A stretch of DNA of 64,000 nt from Phocaeicola plebeius DSM 17135 (GTDB lineage Bacteria > Bacteroidota > Bacteroidia > Bacteroidales > Bacteroidaceae): positions 1 through 64,000 of the forward strand of contig NZ_DS990118.1 of the NCBI RefSeq assembly GCF_000187895.1. The letters are read 5' to 3'. The notes under the pieces are model-generated. The model saw nothing but the letters and a program-made list of their open reading frames with translations, did no database searches and was not told the origin of the DNA. This document shows positions 16,654 through 25,943 of the stretch, piece by piece. A program made the translations under genes and the position numbers. Every line of letters starts with the position of its first letter. Position 1 is the first letter of the stretch.

Positions 16654-17970
16654 ATGGCAACAAAAGAGTACTTTCCGGGTATTGGAAAAATCAAATTTGA
16701 AGGTGTAGAAAGCAAAAACCCGATGGCTTTCCGTTATTATAATGCAGAAAAAGTCATCCTGGGCAAACCGATGAAAGAATGGTTGAAATTCGCTATGGCA
16801 TGGTGGCACACATTGTGCGCTGAAGGTGGCGACCAGTTCGGTGGCGGAACAAAGAGCTTCCCATGGAAAGGAAATCCTGACAAAGTACAGGCTGCAAAAG
16901 ATAAAGTAGATGCAGGTTTTGAATTCATGCAGAAAATCGGTATCGAATACTACTGCTTCCACGATGTAGACTTGTGCGACGAAGCTGCTACTATCGAAGA
17001 ATACGAAGCTAACTTGAAAGAAGTAGTAGCTTACCTGAAACAGAAACAGGCTGAAACTGGTATCAAACTGTTGTGGGGTACTGCCAACGTATTCGGTCAT
17101 GCACGTTATATGAACGGTGCAGCTACTAACCCTGACTTTGATGTAGTAGCTCGTGCTGCCGTACAGATTAAGAACGCCATCGATGCAACTATCGAACTGG
17201 GCGGTACAAACTACGTATTCTGGGGTGGCCGTGAAGGTTACATGTCACTGCTGAACACTGACCAGAAACGTGAAAAAGAACACTTGGCTCAGATGTTGAA
17301 ACTGGCTCGTGACTATGCACGCAGCAAAGGTTTCCAGGGTACTTTCCTGATTGAACCGAAACCGATGGAACCAAGCAAGCACCAGTACGACGTAGATACT
17401 GAAACTGTTATCGGCTTCCTGAAAGCACACGGCCTGGACAAAGACTTCAAGGTAAATATCGAAGTAAACCACGCTACTTTGGCTGGTCACACATTTGAAC
17501 ACGAACTGGCAGTAGCTGTAGACAACAACATGCTGGGTTCTATCGATGCTAACCGTGGTGACTACCAGAACGGATGGGATACTGACCAGTTCCCTATCGA
17601 CAACTATGAACTGATTCAGGCTATGATGCAGATTATCCGTGGTGGTGGTCTGGGCAACGGTGGTACAAACTTCGATGCGAAGACTCGTCGTAACTCTACT
17701 GACCTGGAAGACATCTTCATCGCTCACATCGCTGGTATGGATGCCATGGCACGTGCTTTGGAAAATGCAGCACGCCTGCTGGAAGAATCTCCTTACAAGA
17801 AAATGCTGGCTGACCGCTACGCTTCATTCGACAACGGAAAAGGTAAAGAATTTGAAGAAGGCAAGCTGACACTGGAAGATGTAGTAGCTTATGCAAAGAC
17901 TGTAGGTGAACCGAAACAGACCAGTGGAAAACAAGAACTGTATGAGGCTATTGTAAATATGTATTGCTAA
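16654..17970 (+). CDS. xylA: Xylose isomerase
   Basis: The 438-residue protein matches class II xylose isomerases along its length: [10 protein letters not shown], the catalytic His103 in [19 protein letters not shown], the metal-site Glu in [32 protein letters not shown] and [11 protein letters not shown]. It interconverts D-xylose and D-xylulose in the cytoplasm with divalent metal. Codon use is strongly biased to a few codons, as in highly expressed genes. A hairpin follows directly and separates it from the transporter gene. Confidence 0.97.
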   Translation: MATKEYFPGIGKIKFEGVESKNPMAFRYYNAEKVILGKPMKEWLKFAMAWWHTLCAEGGDQFGGGTKSFPWKGNPDKVQAAKDKVDAGFEFMQKIGIEYYCFHDVDLCDEAATIEEYEANLKEVVAYLKQKQAETGIKLLWGTANVFGHARYMNGAATNPDFDVVARAAVQIKNAIDATIELGGTNYVFWGGREGYMSLLNTDQKREKEHLAQMLKLARDYARSKGFQGTFLIEPKPMEPSKHQYDVDTETVIGFLKAHGLDKDFKVNIEVNHATLAGHTFEHELAVAVDNNMLGSIDANRGDYQNGWDTDQFPIDNYELIQAMMQIIRGGGLGNGGTNFDAKTRRNSTDLEDIFIAHIAGMDAMARALENAARLLEESPYKKMLADRYASFDNGKGKEFEEGKLTLEDVVAYAKTVGEPKQTSGKQELYEAIVNMYC

Positions 17971-17992
17971 TACGCTGATTTGTCAGTATCCG

Positions 17993-18041
17993 ACCGGCAT
18001 GTCCGTCGGCGAAAGTCTCTTTCCCGACCGGGTATGCCGGT
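17993..18041 (+). terminator. Hairpin with T-run between xylA and the symporter
   Basis: ACCGGCAT (17993-18000) pairs with ATGCCGGT (18034-18041), and an inner GTCGG/CCGAC pairing is possible. Six T residues follow. It has the form of an intrinsic terminator inside the operon and would lower transporter expression relative to xylA by partial read-through. Confidence 0.7.
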
Positions 18042-18068
18042 TTTTTATTTCTCTAAAAACCTATAATC

Positions 18069-19550
18069 ATGAATTACACAGAAAAAGGAAGCAGAAGTTA
18101 TCTGTTTTCCATCGTACTGGTAGCCGTTTTAGGAGGATTACTGTTCGGCTACGATACCGCTGTTATTTCAGGTGCGGAAAAAGGTCTTCAAGCCTTCTTC
18201 ATGGGAGCAGACGACTTTGTTTACACTGATTCCTGGCATGGAATAACCTCTTCAAGCGCCCTTTTAGGCTGTATTATCGGTAGTGCTTTATCAGGCTTTT
18301 TTGCTTCCCGTTTCGGAAGAAAGCTTTCTTTACTGATGGCCGGCGTCATGTTCTTTTTATCTGCTTTAGGCTCATACTATCCGGAATTTTTGATATTTCC
18401 ATACGGGGAACCCTCCTATTCGCTTCTGTTAGCGTTCAATTTTTACCGCGTCATAGGTGGTGTAGGTGTGGGACTGGCTTCTGCTATCTGCCCGATGTAT
18501 ATCGCTGAAATCGCCCCGAGCAGTATCCGCGGTACGTTAGTTTCCTGGAACCAGTTTGCCATTATCTTCGGCCAGTTGGTAGTCTATTTTGTCAACTTCC
18601 TCATCTTAGGCGATCACCTGAATCCGGTAGTAGAAATAGTGGATGGTGTCAACCGCATCATGAATCCGGAAGATGCTGCCTGGAGTATTGAAACCGGATG
18701 GCGACTGATGTTTGTCAGTGAAGCCGTTCCTGCCGGATTGTTTACTCTCTTAGTCTTGTTTGTTCCAGAAACACCTCGTTACCTGGCAATGACCGGTCGT
18801 GACGAAAAAGCCCTGTTTGTATTAAGCCGTATCAACGGACTGTCACAAGGAAAAGAAATTCTGCTGGAAATCAAGGCTACTGCCCATGAAAAGACAGAAA
18901 AACTATTCACTTACGGCTGGATGGTTATCTTTATCGGTATCATGCTGAGTGTATTCCAGCAGGCAGTGGGTATCAACGCCGTACTTTATTTTGCACCACG
19001 TATTTTCGAAAGTATGGGTATGGGCAATCCGATGGTACAAACGGTATTCATGGGAATTGTCAACATCCTGTTCACTTTGTTAGCTGTCTTTACTGTAGAA
19101 AAGTGGGGACGCAAGCCTCTGCTCATTTACGGTTCCATTGGTATGGCCATCGGTGCACTCGGAGTAGCCCTCAGCAATGCCGCGACTGGCATCAGCCCTA
19201 TGGTACCCGTCATCAGCATCATGGTCTACAGTGCATCATTCATGTTCAGTTGGGGGCCTATCTGCTGGGTACTCATCGCCGAGATATTCCCCAATACTAT
19301 CCGTGGCGCAGCCGTAGCCATTGCTGTCGCTTTCCAGTGGATATTCAATTTTATCGTCTCATCTACCTTCTTGCCCATGTACAACATGAGTGCCGGTGAT
19401 ATGGGTGATAAGTTCGGCCACATGTTTGTGTACGGACTTTATGGAGCTATCTGCATCATCGCAGCCATCTTTGTATGGAAATTAGTACCGGAAACAAAAG
19501 GTAAAACCCTGGAAGACATGACACGCTTGTGGAAAGAACGACAGAAATAA
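18069..19550 (+). CDS. xylE: Sugar porter of the MFS, D-xylose:H+ symporter type
   Basis: The 493-residue protein shows about twelve membrane segments and the sugar-porter signatures: GYDTAVISGA in helix 1, the GRK motif in the first cytoplasmic loop, PETPRYL after helix 6, QQAVGINAVLYFAPRIF in helix 7 and PETKGKTLEDM at the end. It matches XylE-type proton symporters, and its position after xylA supports D-xylose as substrate. It follows the xylA hairpin by 27 bp and is the last gene of the operon. Confidence 0.93.
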   Translation: MNYTEKGSRSYLFSIVLVAVLGGLLFGYDTAVISGAEKGLQAFFMGADDFVYTDSWHGITSSSALLGCIIGSALSGFFASRFGRKLSLLMAGVMFFLSALGSYYPEFLIFPYGEPSYSLLLAFNFYRVIGGVGVGLASAICPMYIAEIAPSSIRGTLVSWNQFAIIFGQLVVYFVNFLILGDHLNPVVEIVDGVNRIMNPEDAAWSIETGWRLMFVSEAVPAGLFTLLVLFVPETPRYLAMTGRDEKALFVLSRINGLSQGKEILLEIKATAHEKTEKLFTYGWMVIFIGIMLSVFQQAVGINAVLYFAPRIFESMGMGNPMVQTVFMGIVNILFTLLAVFTVEKWGRKPLLIYGSIGMAIGALGVALSNAATGISPMVPVISIMVYSASFMFSWGPICWVLIAEIFPNTIRGAAVAIAVAFQWIFNFIVSSTFLPMYNMSAGDMGDKFGHMFVYGLYGAICIIAAIFVWKLVPETKGKTLEDMTRLWKERQK

Positions 19551-19560
19551 AGGTAAAACT

Positions 19561-19595
19561 AAAAAAGGCTTTCAGAAATTCTGAAAGCCTTTTTT
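19561..19595 (+). terminator. Terminator of the xylose operon
   Basis: AAAAAAGGCTTTCAG (19561-19575) pairs perfectly with 19581-19595 across a five-base loop, ending in a T-run. The A-run on the other side means it can also serve the tRNA genes read from the minus strand. Confidence 0.9.
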
Positions 19596-19597
19596 AG

Positions 19598-19671
19598 TAG
19601 CGGGACCCGGGATTGAACCGGGGACCTCATGATTATGAATCATGCGCTCTAACCAGCTGAGCTATCCCGCC
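19598..19671 (-). tRNA. tRNA-Met (CAT), copy 1
   Basis: A 74-base cloverleaf reads on the minus strand: acceptor GGCGGGA, T8-A9, D arm GCTC, anticodon stem CATGA/TCATG with loop TTCATAA (anticodon CAT), T arm CCGGG-TTCAATC-CCGGG, then TCCCGCT and discriminator A. CCA is not encoded. The first pair is G1-U72 and the anticodon stem lacks the three G-C pairs of initiators, so it is an elongator. An Ile2-type CAT tRNA cannot be fully excluded. Confidence 0.9.
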
Positions 19672-19729
19672 ATTTTCATTAAAAAAACCGCCAGGCGTGG
19701 AAGCCACCCAACGGCTAAATCATTCTTTG

Positions 19730-19803
19730 TAGCGGGACCCGGGATTGAACCGGGGACCTCATGATTATGAATCATGCGCTCTAACCAGCTGAGCTATCCC
19801 GCC
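19730..19803 (-). tRNA. tRNA-Met (CAT), copy 2
   Basis: This second copy has the same sequence as the first from acceptor stem to discriminator and lies 58 bp from it on the same strand. It is the promoter-proximal copy; both are probably transcribed together from the box pair at 19825-19856. Confidence 0.9.
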
Positions 19804-19824
19804 ATCATTTCGTGATTGCGGGTG

Positions 19825-19856
19825 CAAAGATAGAGCAAGTTTTTGAATTACGCAAA
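19825..19856 (-). promoter_or_regulatory. Promoter of the tandem tRNA-Met genes
   Basis: On the minus strand TTTG (complement of 19853-19856) is followed after 20 bases by TATCTTTG (complement of 19825-19832). This is an exact match to the Bacteroides -33/-7 consensus, about 20 bases before the tRNA. Confidence 0.85.
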
Positions 19857-20123
19857 TTTATCCTCTCTTTTTTGCTATTTTTCTGCAAAAGATAATGTTA
19901 CCGCCTCAACAATAAGTTAATAACCGATTGAAAACGACACATTTGCCTATTTTTCATAAAATAAGAAGCTTTACATCAGTAAACGCCCTCCTCTCCATGA
20001 ATTCTAAGAAGTAAAATAAATCACCGAAAAAAAATCTCCATTCATTATGGATATAAACAAAAAAATACTTTAATTTGCCGCCGTTGCTAAAAATAAGATA
20101 CAAGTAAAAACACAAGAAACATC

Positions 20124-20507
20124 ATGAAAAGAAAAACACAAATCGAATATCCGCTCAATCCCTCTTCAAGTGTCATTATATGGAACGCTATCAGCAGTGC
20201 AGCCGGTTTGGAACGCTGGTTTGCTGACCGCGTAACCAAAGAAGGGAAAACTTATACCTTCCGCTGGGGAAAAACTGAAACACGACAAGCTATCGTGGTA
20301 AACAGCCGACCTGAATTTTTCATCCGCTTCCACTGGCTGGATGATGAAGAGGCTAAAAGCTATTTTGAACTGAAAATCCACTACAATGAACTGACCACCG
20401 ACCACTCTCTGGAAATCACAGATTTTGTAGAGCCTGGAGAAGAAGAAGATGTACGTAGCCTTTGGGACTCACAAATTGAAACCTTAAAGAGAGTTTTCGG
20501 AGTATAA
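20124..20507 (+). CDS. START-like domain protein
   Basis: The 127-residue cytoplasmic protein resembles the small START-like (SRPBCC/AHSA1-type) proteins common in Bacteroidetes. It has an N-terminal strand MKRKTQIEYPLNPSSS, a helix SVIIWNAISSAAGLERWFA, a run of strands (TYTFRWG, FIRFHWLD, YFELKIH) and a C-terminal helix SLWDSQIETLKRVFG. Members of this fold bind hydrophobic ligands or partner proteins; no specific role is visible. It is followed by an LptF/LptG-type permease 77 bp downstream. Confidence 0.75.
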   Translation: MKRKTQIEYPLNPSSSVIIWNAISSAAGLERWFADRVTKEGKTYTFRWGKTETRQAIVVNSRPEFFIRFHWLDDEEAKSYFELKIHYNELTTDHSLEITDFVEPGEEEDVRSLWDSQIETLKRVFGV

Positions 20508-20584
20508 ATCTATAAAATATACAAAACTTTATTTTGCTGTCCGTTTTTTGTGCTACTTTTGCATACTGATAATATAAGACAGGA

Positions 20585-22477
20585 ATGCTACGCATAAAAA
20601 AACTTGATATATTCGTTTTAAAGAGTTTTCTGCTGCTCTTTTCGGGGACATTCTTTATCTGCCTTTTCATTTTCATGATGCAGTTCTTATGGAGATATGT
20701 CGATGAACTGGTAGGAAAAGGTTTGGAAATCAATGTTCTTGCTCAGTTTTTCTTTTTATCAGCTCTGACATTGATTCCGTTGTCTCTTCCTTTGGCCATT
20801 CTACTGGCTGCCCTGATGACATTCGGTAACTTCGGAGAACGCTATGAACTTCTGTCCATGAAGGCAGCAGGAATTCCTCTGTTTCGCATTATCCGCCCGG
20901 TCGTGCTGTTCTGCATGTTCTTGGGAGTCATGTCATTCTTTTTCCAGAATGTCATTGGTCCTAAAGCACAAAAAGAGCTTTGGACACTGCTGGTGTCTAT
21001 GAAACAAAAGTCTCCGGAAGTAGATATTCCAGAAGGAGTGTTTTACAGCGATATTGAAGGATACAATATCTATGTAAAGAAAAAAGATCGTGATACGGGT
21101 ATTCTGAAAGATGTACTGATTTACAACTTCTCTGACGGATTTGAAAACGCCCATATTATCTGGGCAGAAGAAGGGAAGCTGGAACTGACAGCAGACAAAA
21201 AGCACTTGTATCTGCACCTGTATAACGGAGAACAATTTGAGAATCTGAAGTCACAGTCTGTCATTTCACGGAATGTCCCTTATCGTCGGGAAACGTTCAA
21301 GGAAAAACATACCCTGATTGCTTTTGACACCAATTTTGAGATGGTGGACGGCAATTTTCTGAACCAACGCTCAGACATAAAGAACATGAATGAAATCTCC
21401 CTGGCTATCGACTCCCTCAACATGTATGCCGACAGCGTGGGACGTGCCATGTATTCAGATGCCATGAAAACGGCCTATCGGAAACCGGTACTCACTAAAA
21501 CAGACTCTACAAAGATTGAAAAAGAACATCTCGCCATTATTAATACAGACAGTATCTTGAACGGTATGACCTCTGCCCAAAAGTTGAAGACACTGAATTC
21601 GACCGAAACACGTCTGTCTTCGCTCATGTCAGACTGGAGCATGAAGAGTTATATGACCCGGGAAGCCGACAACAATATCCGCCGTCATCAATCGGACTGG
21701 CATAAAAAAATCACTCTTTCACTGGCTTGTATCATTTTCTTCTTCATCGGTGCTCCACTAGGAGCCATCATCCGTAAAGGAGGATTGGGTATGCCTGTAG
21801 TGATTTCCGTATTAATTTTCGTACTTTACTATATTATTGACTCCGGAGCTACGCGTGTGGCTAAAAGTGGAGAAATGAATATTATACTTGGAACATGGAT
21901 GAGTACCATCATACTGGCTCCGCTAGGCGGTTTCCTTACTTACAAATCAAATAAGGACTCTGTGGTATTCAACATCGACGTGTATGTAAACTTCTTCCGC
22001 AAACTGTTTGGAATAAGAGTTTCACGCCATGTCTTTAAGAAAGAGGTCATTATCCACACACCAGACTATACCCGCATCTATCAGGATTTGGACAAGTTGT
22101 GTCAGGAATGCGAAACTTATGGAGCGAATCACAAACTACTGGGGCCACCGAACTATTATCAGGTGTTCACCAACAACAAGCATGATGATGCCATCAAGGA
22201 AATCAGCCTGCAAATGGAAGGGCTCGTAGAAGAGATGTCCAATACAAAAGACGGAGTATTGCTGAACTTATTGAACAATTATCCGTTCTTATCTGTAAAG
22301 GCTCATAAGAGCGTATCAGACAACCGATGGTTAAATCTGCTGATTGGAATCATCGTTCCGGCCGGACTGCTTATCTGGCTGAACATCTGGCGCTATCGCG
22401 TGCGTCTGGACAAGGATTTGAAAACCATTGTCAAGAATAGCCGCGACATACAAGAAAGAATCAAAAAAACATTCTAA
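20585..22477 (+). CDS. LptF/LptG-family (YjgP/YjgQ) lipopolysaccharide export permease
   Basis: The 630-residue membrane protein starts RIKKLDIFVLKSFLLLFSG, the usual opening of YjgP/YjgQ permeases. N-terminal membrane helices are followed by a large periplasmic region (about 125-375) and a second helix group (KITLSLACIIFFFIGAPLGAIIRKGG). It is much longer than E. coli LptF or LptG (about 360 residues). The extra C-terminal part of about 170 residues carries a further membrane helix near 590-610. It should act in LPS transport across the periplasm. A TACTTTTG box at 20554-20561 could provide its promoter. Confidence 0.9.
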   Translation: MLRIKKLDIFVLKSFLLLFSGTFFICLFIFMMQFLWRYVDELVGKGLEINVLAQFFFLSALTLIPLSLPLAILLAALMTFGNFGERYELLSMKAAGIPLFRIIRPVVLFCMFLGVMSFFFQNVIGPKAQKELWTLLVSMKQKSPEVDIPEGVFYSDIEGYNIYVKKKDRDTGILKDVLIYNFSDGFENAHIIWAEEGKLELTADKKHLYLHLYNGEQFENLKSQSVISRNVPYRRETFKEKHTLIAFDTNFEMVDGNFLNQRSDIKNMNEISLAIDSLNMYADSVGRAMYSDAMKTAYRKPVLTKTDSTKIEKEHLAIINTDSILNGMTSAQKLKTLNSTETRLSSLMSDWSMKSYMTREADNNIRRHQSDWHKKITLSLACIIFFFIGAPLGAIIRKGGLGMPVVISVLIFVLYYIIDSGATRVAKSGEMNIILGTWMSTIILAPLGGFLTYKSNKDSVVFNIDVYVNFFRKLFGIRVSRHVFKKEVIIHTPDYTRIYQDLDKLCQECETYGANHKLLGPPNYYQVFTNNKHDDAIKEISLQMEGLVEEMSNTKDGVLLNLLNNYPFLSVKAHKSVSDNRWLNLLIGIIVPAGLLIWLNIWRYRVRLDKDLKTIVKNSRDIQERIKKTF

Positions 22478-22492
22478 ACTATCAATATCATT

Positions 22493-23707
22493 ATGGAGAA
22501 AATCAAACTGAATACAATTGAAGAGGCAATCGAAGATTTCCGCAAAGGAGAATTCGTCATCATCGTAGACGACGAAGACCGCGAGAATGAAGGCGACCTG
22601 GTAGTAGCTGCAGAACTGATTACCCCGGAAAAAGTAAATTTCATGCTGAAACATGCAAGAGGTGTACTTTGCGCCCCTATCACTATATCACGTTGCGAGG
22701 AACTGGATTTACCGCATCAGGTATCTAACAATACTTCTGTATTAGGAACTCCGTTTACCGTTACCATCGATAAACTGGAAGGATGTACTACAGGTGTATC
22801 GGCTGCCGACCGTGCTGCTACAATCCGTGCCTTGGCCGATCCTACTTCCAAACCGGAAACATTCGGCCGCCCGGGACATGTCAACCCCTTGTATGCACAG
22901 GAAAAAGGTGTATTGCGCCGCGCCGGACATACAGAAGCCTGCGTAGACATGGCACGCCTGGCCGGTTTATATCCTGCTGCTGCCCTGATGGAAGTTATGA
23001 ACGAAGACGGCACCATGGCCCGTCTGCCGGAACTGAAAAAGATGGCAGACGAATATGGCTTCAAACTGATTTCCATTGCCGACCTCATCGCTTACCGCCT
23101 GAAACAGGAATCACTGGTAGAAAAAGGAGTGGAAGTAGACATGCCTACCGAACATGGTCATTTCCGTCTGATTCCGTTCCGTCAGAAAAGCAACGGTCTG
23201 GAACATGTAGCTTTAATTAAAGGTACATTCTCGGAAGACGAACCGGTACTGGTACGTGTACATTCTTCATGTGCTACCGGCGACATCTTCGGCTCTATGC
23301 GTTGTGATTGCGGCGACCAGTTGCACAAAGCCATGGAACAGATTGAAAAAGAGGGAAAAGGAGCCGTTATCTACCTGAACCAGGAAGGACGTGGTATCGG
23401 ACTCATGGAAAAAATGAAAGCCTACAAGTTGCAGGAAGAAGGCATGGATACGGTAGACGCCAACATCTGCCTGGGCCATCAGGCCGACGAACGCGACTAC
23501 GGAGTAGGTGCTCAGATTTTGCGTGAGATTGGTATCCACAAAATGCGCTTGCTGACCAATAATCCGGTGAAACGCGTGGGACTGGAAGCTTACGGACTGG
23601 AAATTGTAGAAAACGTACCTATCGAAGTCACTCCCAATCCGTACAACGAGCGATATCTGCACACCAAGAAAGAAAGAATGGGACATACCCTACATTTCAA
23701 TAAATAA
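22493..23707 (+). CDS. ribBA: Bifunctional DHBP synthase / GTP cyclohydrolase II
   Basis: The 404-residue protein joins two riboflavin-pathway enzymes. The N-terminal half (about 1-200) is 3,4-dihydroxy-2-butanone-4-phosphate synthase, with [11 protein letters not shown] and [13 protein letters not shown]. The C-terminal half (about 205-400) is GTP cyclohydrolase II, with the zinc cysteines in [18 protein letters not shown] and the [10 protein letters not shown] motif. Both active sites appear intact. It starts 15 bp after the permease gene, so the two are probably co-transcribed. No FMN riboswitch is recognisable in that short gap. Confidence 0.97.
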   Translation: MEKIKLNTIEEAIEDFRKGEFVIIVDDEDRENEGDLVVAAELITPEKVNFMLKHARGVLCAPITISRCEELDLPHQVSNNTSVLGTPFTVTIDKLEGCTTGVSAADRAATIRALADPTSKPETFGRPGHVNPLYAQEKGVLRRAGHTEACVDMARLAGLYPAAALMEVMNEDGTMARLPELKKMADEYGFKLISIADLIAYRLKQESLVEKGVEVDMPTEHGHFRLIPFRQKSNGLEHVALIKGTFSEDEPVLVRVHSSCATGDIFGSMRCDCGDQLHKAMEQIEKEGKGAVIYLNQEGRGIGLMEKMKAYKLQEEGMDTVDANICLGHQADERDYGVGAQILREIGIHKMRLLTNNPVKRVGLEAYGLEIVENVPIEVTPNPYNERYLHTKKERMGHTLHFNK

Positions 23708-23719
23708 TTAAGAAGGATT

Positions 23720-24421
23720 ATGGAAACAAATAACTTAGTAAAAAGCTATGCCAGCAAAGCTGCCCAAACCGCTTTGTTCCGCAGCGTATATCTGTGGATG
23801 ACACTGGCACTCGTCATCACGGGCTTTGTAGCCATGTACGTAGCTAAGTCGTACACCCTGATTGAAACCATCATGCAGAACTCCATCATGTTCTGGGGAT
23901 TGCTGATTGCTGAAGTAGGACTGGTGATGTATCTTTCTGCCCGTATACACAAAATCAGTTTCACTACGGCTACCCTCCTGTTTATCGCCTATTCGGTATT
24001 GAACGGTGTCACGATGTCCGTCTTGTTCCTGATTTACACGTTAAGCTCCATTGCTACCACTTTCTTCGTGACAGCCGGTACATTCGGAGTAACCGCCCTT
24101 TACGGGTATGTAACCAAGAAAGACCTTACCCGTATCGGCAGCCTCTGCCTGATGGGAGTCATCGGACTGATTATCGCTTCGCTGGTCAATATGTTCCTGC
24201 ACAACTCGATGATGGACATGATTATTTCCTATATCGGTGTGCTGCTCTTTGTGGGACTGACGGCCTACGATTCACAGAAAATCAAGCAACTCCTGTCGCA
24301 CGATGACATTGAAGTCAACGAAACCACACAGAAGATTGCCCTGATGGGAGCCTTGACACTGTATCTCGACTTCATCAACTTGTTCATTTACCTTCTCCGG
24401 ATACTTGGAGACAGAAAATAA
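23720..24421 (+). CDS. Bax inhibitor-1/YccA-family membrane protein
   Basis: The 233-residue protein has about seven membrane segments and the family's characteristic helices (TALFRSVYLWMTLALVITGF, FVGLTAYDSQKIKQL near the C-terminus). Bacterial members such as YccA interact with the FtsH protease or act as ion channels; the role here is not shown by the sequence. It lies 12 bp after ribBA, and a terminator follows. Confidence 0.92.
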   Translation: METNNLVKSYASKAAQTALFRSVYLWMTLALVITGFVAMYVAKSYTLIETIMQNSIMFWGLLIAEVGLVMYLSARIHKISFTTATLLFIAYSVLNGVTMSVLFLIYTLSSIATTFFVTAGTFGVTALYGYVTKKDLTRIGSLCLMGVIGLIIASLVNMFLHNSMMDMIISYIGVLLFVGLTAYDSQKIKQLLSHDDIEVNETTQKIALMGALTLYLDFINLFIYLLRILGDRK

Positions 24422-24430
24422 ACCTTTTTA

Positions 24431-24468
24431 GAAGCTAATTTCTTTTATATATGGAAGAAATTAGCTTC
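24431..24468 (+). terminator. Terminator after the Bax-inhibitor-like gene
   Basis: GAAGCTAATTTCTT (24431-24444) pairs perfectly with 24455-24468 across a 10-base loop, followed by TTTTG. Confidence 0.85.
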
Positions 24469-24505
24469 TTTTGCAAAAAATTTCCAACTTTAATAACACA
24501 ATAAC

Positions 24506-25699
24506 ATGAACCAACTTTCAGATCGTTTGAATAGCCTGTCGCCTTCAGCTACATTGGCTATGTCACAGAAAAGTAGTGAACTTAAAGCTCAGGGGGTTGA
24601 CGTAATCAATCTGAGCGTAGGAGAACCGGATTTCAATACACCGGATCACATCAAGGAAGCCGCTAAAAAAGCTATTGACGAAAACTACTCTCGTTATTCT
24701 CCAGTTGCCGGATACCCGGCCTTGCGCAACGCCATCGTGGCAAAATTGAAAAATGAAAACGGTCTGGAATATACAGCCGCTCAAATCAGCTGTGCAAACG
24801 GTGCCAAGCAGTCTGTCTGCAACACCATCATGGCTTTGATTAACAAAGGTGACGAAGTAATCGTTCCGGCTCCTTACTGGGTGAGCTATCCGGAAATGGT
24901 GAAACTGGCAGAAGGAACTCCTGTCATTGTACGTGCCGGTATTGAACAGGATTTCAAGATTACTCCTGCTCAGCTGGAAGCAGCTATCACTCCGAACACT
25001 CGTGCCCTGATTCTTTGCTCTCCGTCTAACCCGACTGGTTCAGTATACACCAAAGAAGAATTGCAGGGACTGGCTGAAGTATTGGCTAAACACGAACGCG
25101 TAATCGTTATCGCTGACGAAATTTACGAACACATCAACTACATCGGCAAGCACCAGAGCATTGCTCAGTTTGCAGAAATCAAAGACCGTGTAGTAATTGT
25201 AAACGGTGTGTCTAAAGCATATGCCATGACCGGATGGAGAATCGGTTTCATTGCCGGACCGGAATGGATTGTAAAAGGTGTAAACAAACTGCAGGGACAA
25301 TATACTTCAGGCCCTTGCTCTGTATCACAGAAAGCTGCTGAAGCTGCTTACACTGGTACTCAAGCTCCGGTAGAAGAAATGCGTAAGGCATTTGAACGCC
25401 GCCGTGATCTGATTGTGAAACTGGCGAAAGAAATTCCGGGATTCGAAGTAAACTTCCCGCAGGGAGCTTTCTACCTCTTCCCGAAATGTGATTCTTTCTT
25501 CGGCAAGAAAGACGGTGACCGTATAATCAACAACGCAGACGATTTGGCTATGTACCTGTTGGAAGTAGGTCACGTGGCTTGCGTAGGCGGAACTTCTTTC
25601 GGTGCACCTGAATGCATCCGTATGAGCTATGCTACTTCTGACGAAAACATCGTAGAAGCTATGCACCGTATCAAGGAAACATTAGCTCGCTTGAAATAA
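24506..25699 (+). CDS. Class I/II PLP aminotransferase (aspartate aminotransferase-like)
   Basis: The 397-residue protein is a fold-type I aminotransferase of the thermophilic-type aspartate aminotransferase group: INLSVGEPDFNTPDHI, SRYSPVAGYPALR, CSPSNPTGSVYT, IADEIYEHINY and the PLP-binding Lys237 in VSKAYAMTGWRIG. The Arg for the substrate alpha-carboxylate is in CIRMSYATS. It probably interconverts aspartate and oxaloacetate with 2-oxoglutarate; related aromatic specificity cannot be excluded. It is flanked by terminators, so it is likely monocistronic. Confidence 0.92.
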   Translation: MNQLSDRLNSLSPSATLAMSQKSSELKAQGVDVINLSVGEPDFNTPDHIKEAAKKAIDENYSRYSPVAGYPALRNAIVAKLKNENGLEYTAAQISCANGAKQSVCNTIMALINKGDEVIVPAPYWVSYPEMVKLAEGTPVIVRAGIEQDFKITPAQLEAAITPNTRALILCSPSNPTGSVYTKEELQGLAEVLAKHERVIVIADEIYEHINYIGKHQSIAQFAEIKDRVVIVNGVSKAYAMTGWRIGFIAGPEWIVKGVNKLQGQYTSGPCSVSQKAAEAAYTGTQAPVEEMRKAFERRRDLIVKLAKEIPGFEVNFPQGAFYLFPKCDSFFGKKDGDRIINNADDLAMYLLEVGHVACVGGTSFGAPECIRMSYATSDENIVEAMHRIKETLARLK

Positions 25700-25720
25700 G
25701 CTCTTACAAACCCAATATTA

Positions 25721-25756
25721 AAAAACAGCTCTGGAGCCTTCCAGAGCTGTTTTTTT
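25721..25756 (+). terminator. Terminator of the aminotransferase gene
   Basis: AAAAACAGCTCTGG (25721-25734) pairs with 25741-25754, and the T-run continues to 25756. The loop is six bases. Repeat array B begins 33 bp later. Confidence 0.92.
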
Positions 25757-25789
25757 ACGTCCTTCCAAACACTTTTACGCTTCCATAAA

Positions 25790-25899
25790 AAACGCCTAAG
25801 CGTTCACAATAAAACGCAAAGGCGTTTGAAATAAAACTCCTTTGCGTTTTGACCCAAACGTACTTACGTTCGAAAACAAACGCAAGTACGTTTTGCTAA
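25790..25899. repeat. 22-bp-period palindromic array B (five units)
   Basis: Five near-palindromes of the form AAACGy...rCGTTT are centred at 25797.5, 25819.5, 25841.5, 25863.5 and 25885.5, an exact 22-bp pitch. Unit starts are at 25790, 25812, 25834, 25856 and 25878. A degraded sixth copy may lie at 25767-25782. The spacers of about seven bases are A-rich and variable. Neighbouring units can also pair: AAAACGCAAAGG with CCTTTGCGTTTT. The array fills the space between the aminotransferase terminator and the 3' end of the DUF2264 gene. Confidence 0.85.
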
Positions 25900-25943
25900 A
25901 AAACAAATACCTACTAGAAAACGTGCTAAATATAAGTCTATTC

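Noticed and set aside
17245..17727. A 160-codon minus-strand frame inside xylA
   Set aside because: It is a shadow created by the strong codon bias of xylose isomerase; no motif and no start context.
19598..19671. Initiator tRNA-fMet
   Set aside because: The anticodon stem is CATGA/TCATG and lacks the three consecutive G-C pairs of initiator tRNAs.
22478..22492. FMN riboswitch ahead of ribBA
   Set aside because: Only 15 bases separate the permease and ribBA genes; no RFN element can fit and none is seen.
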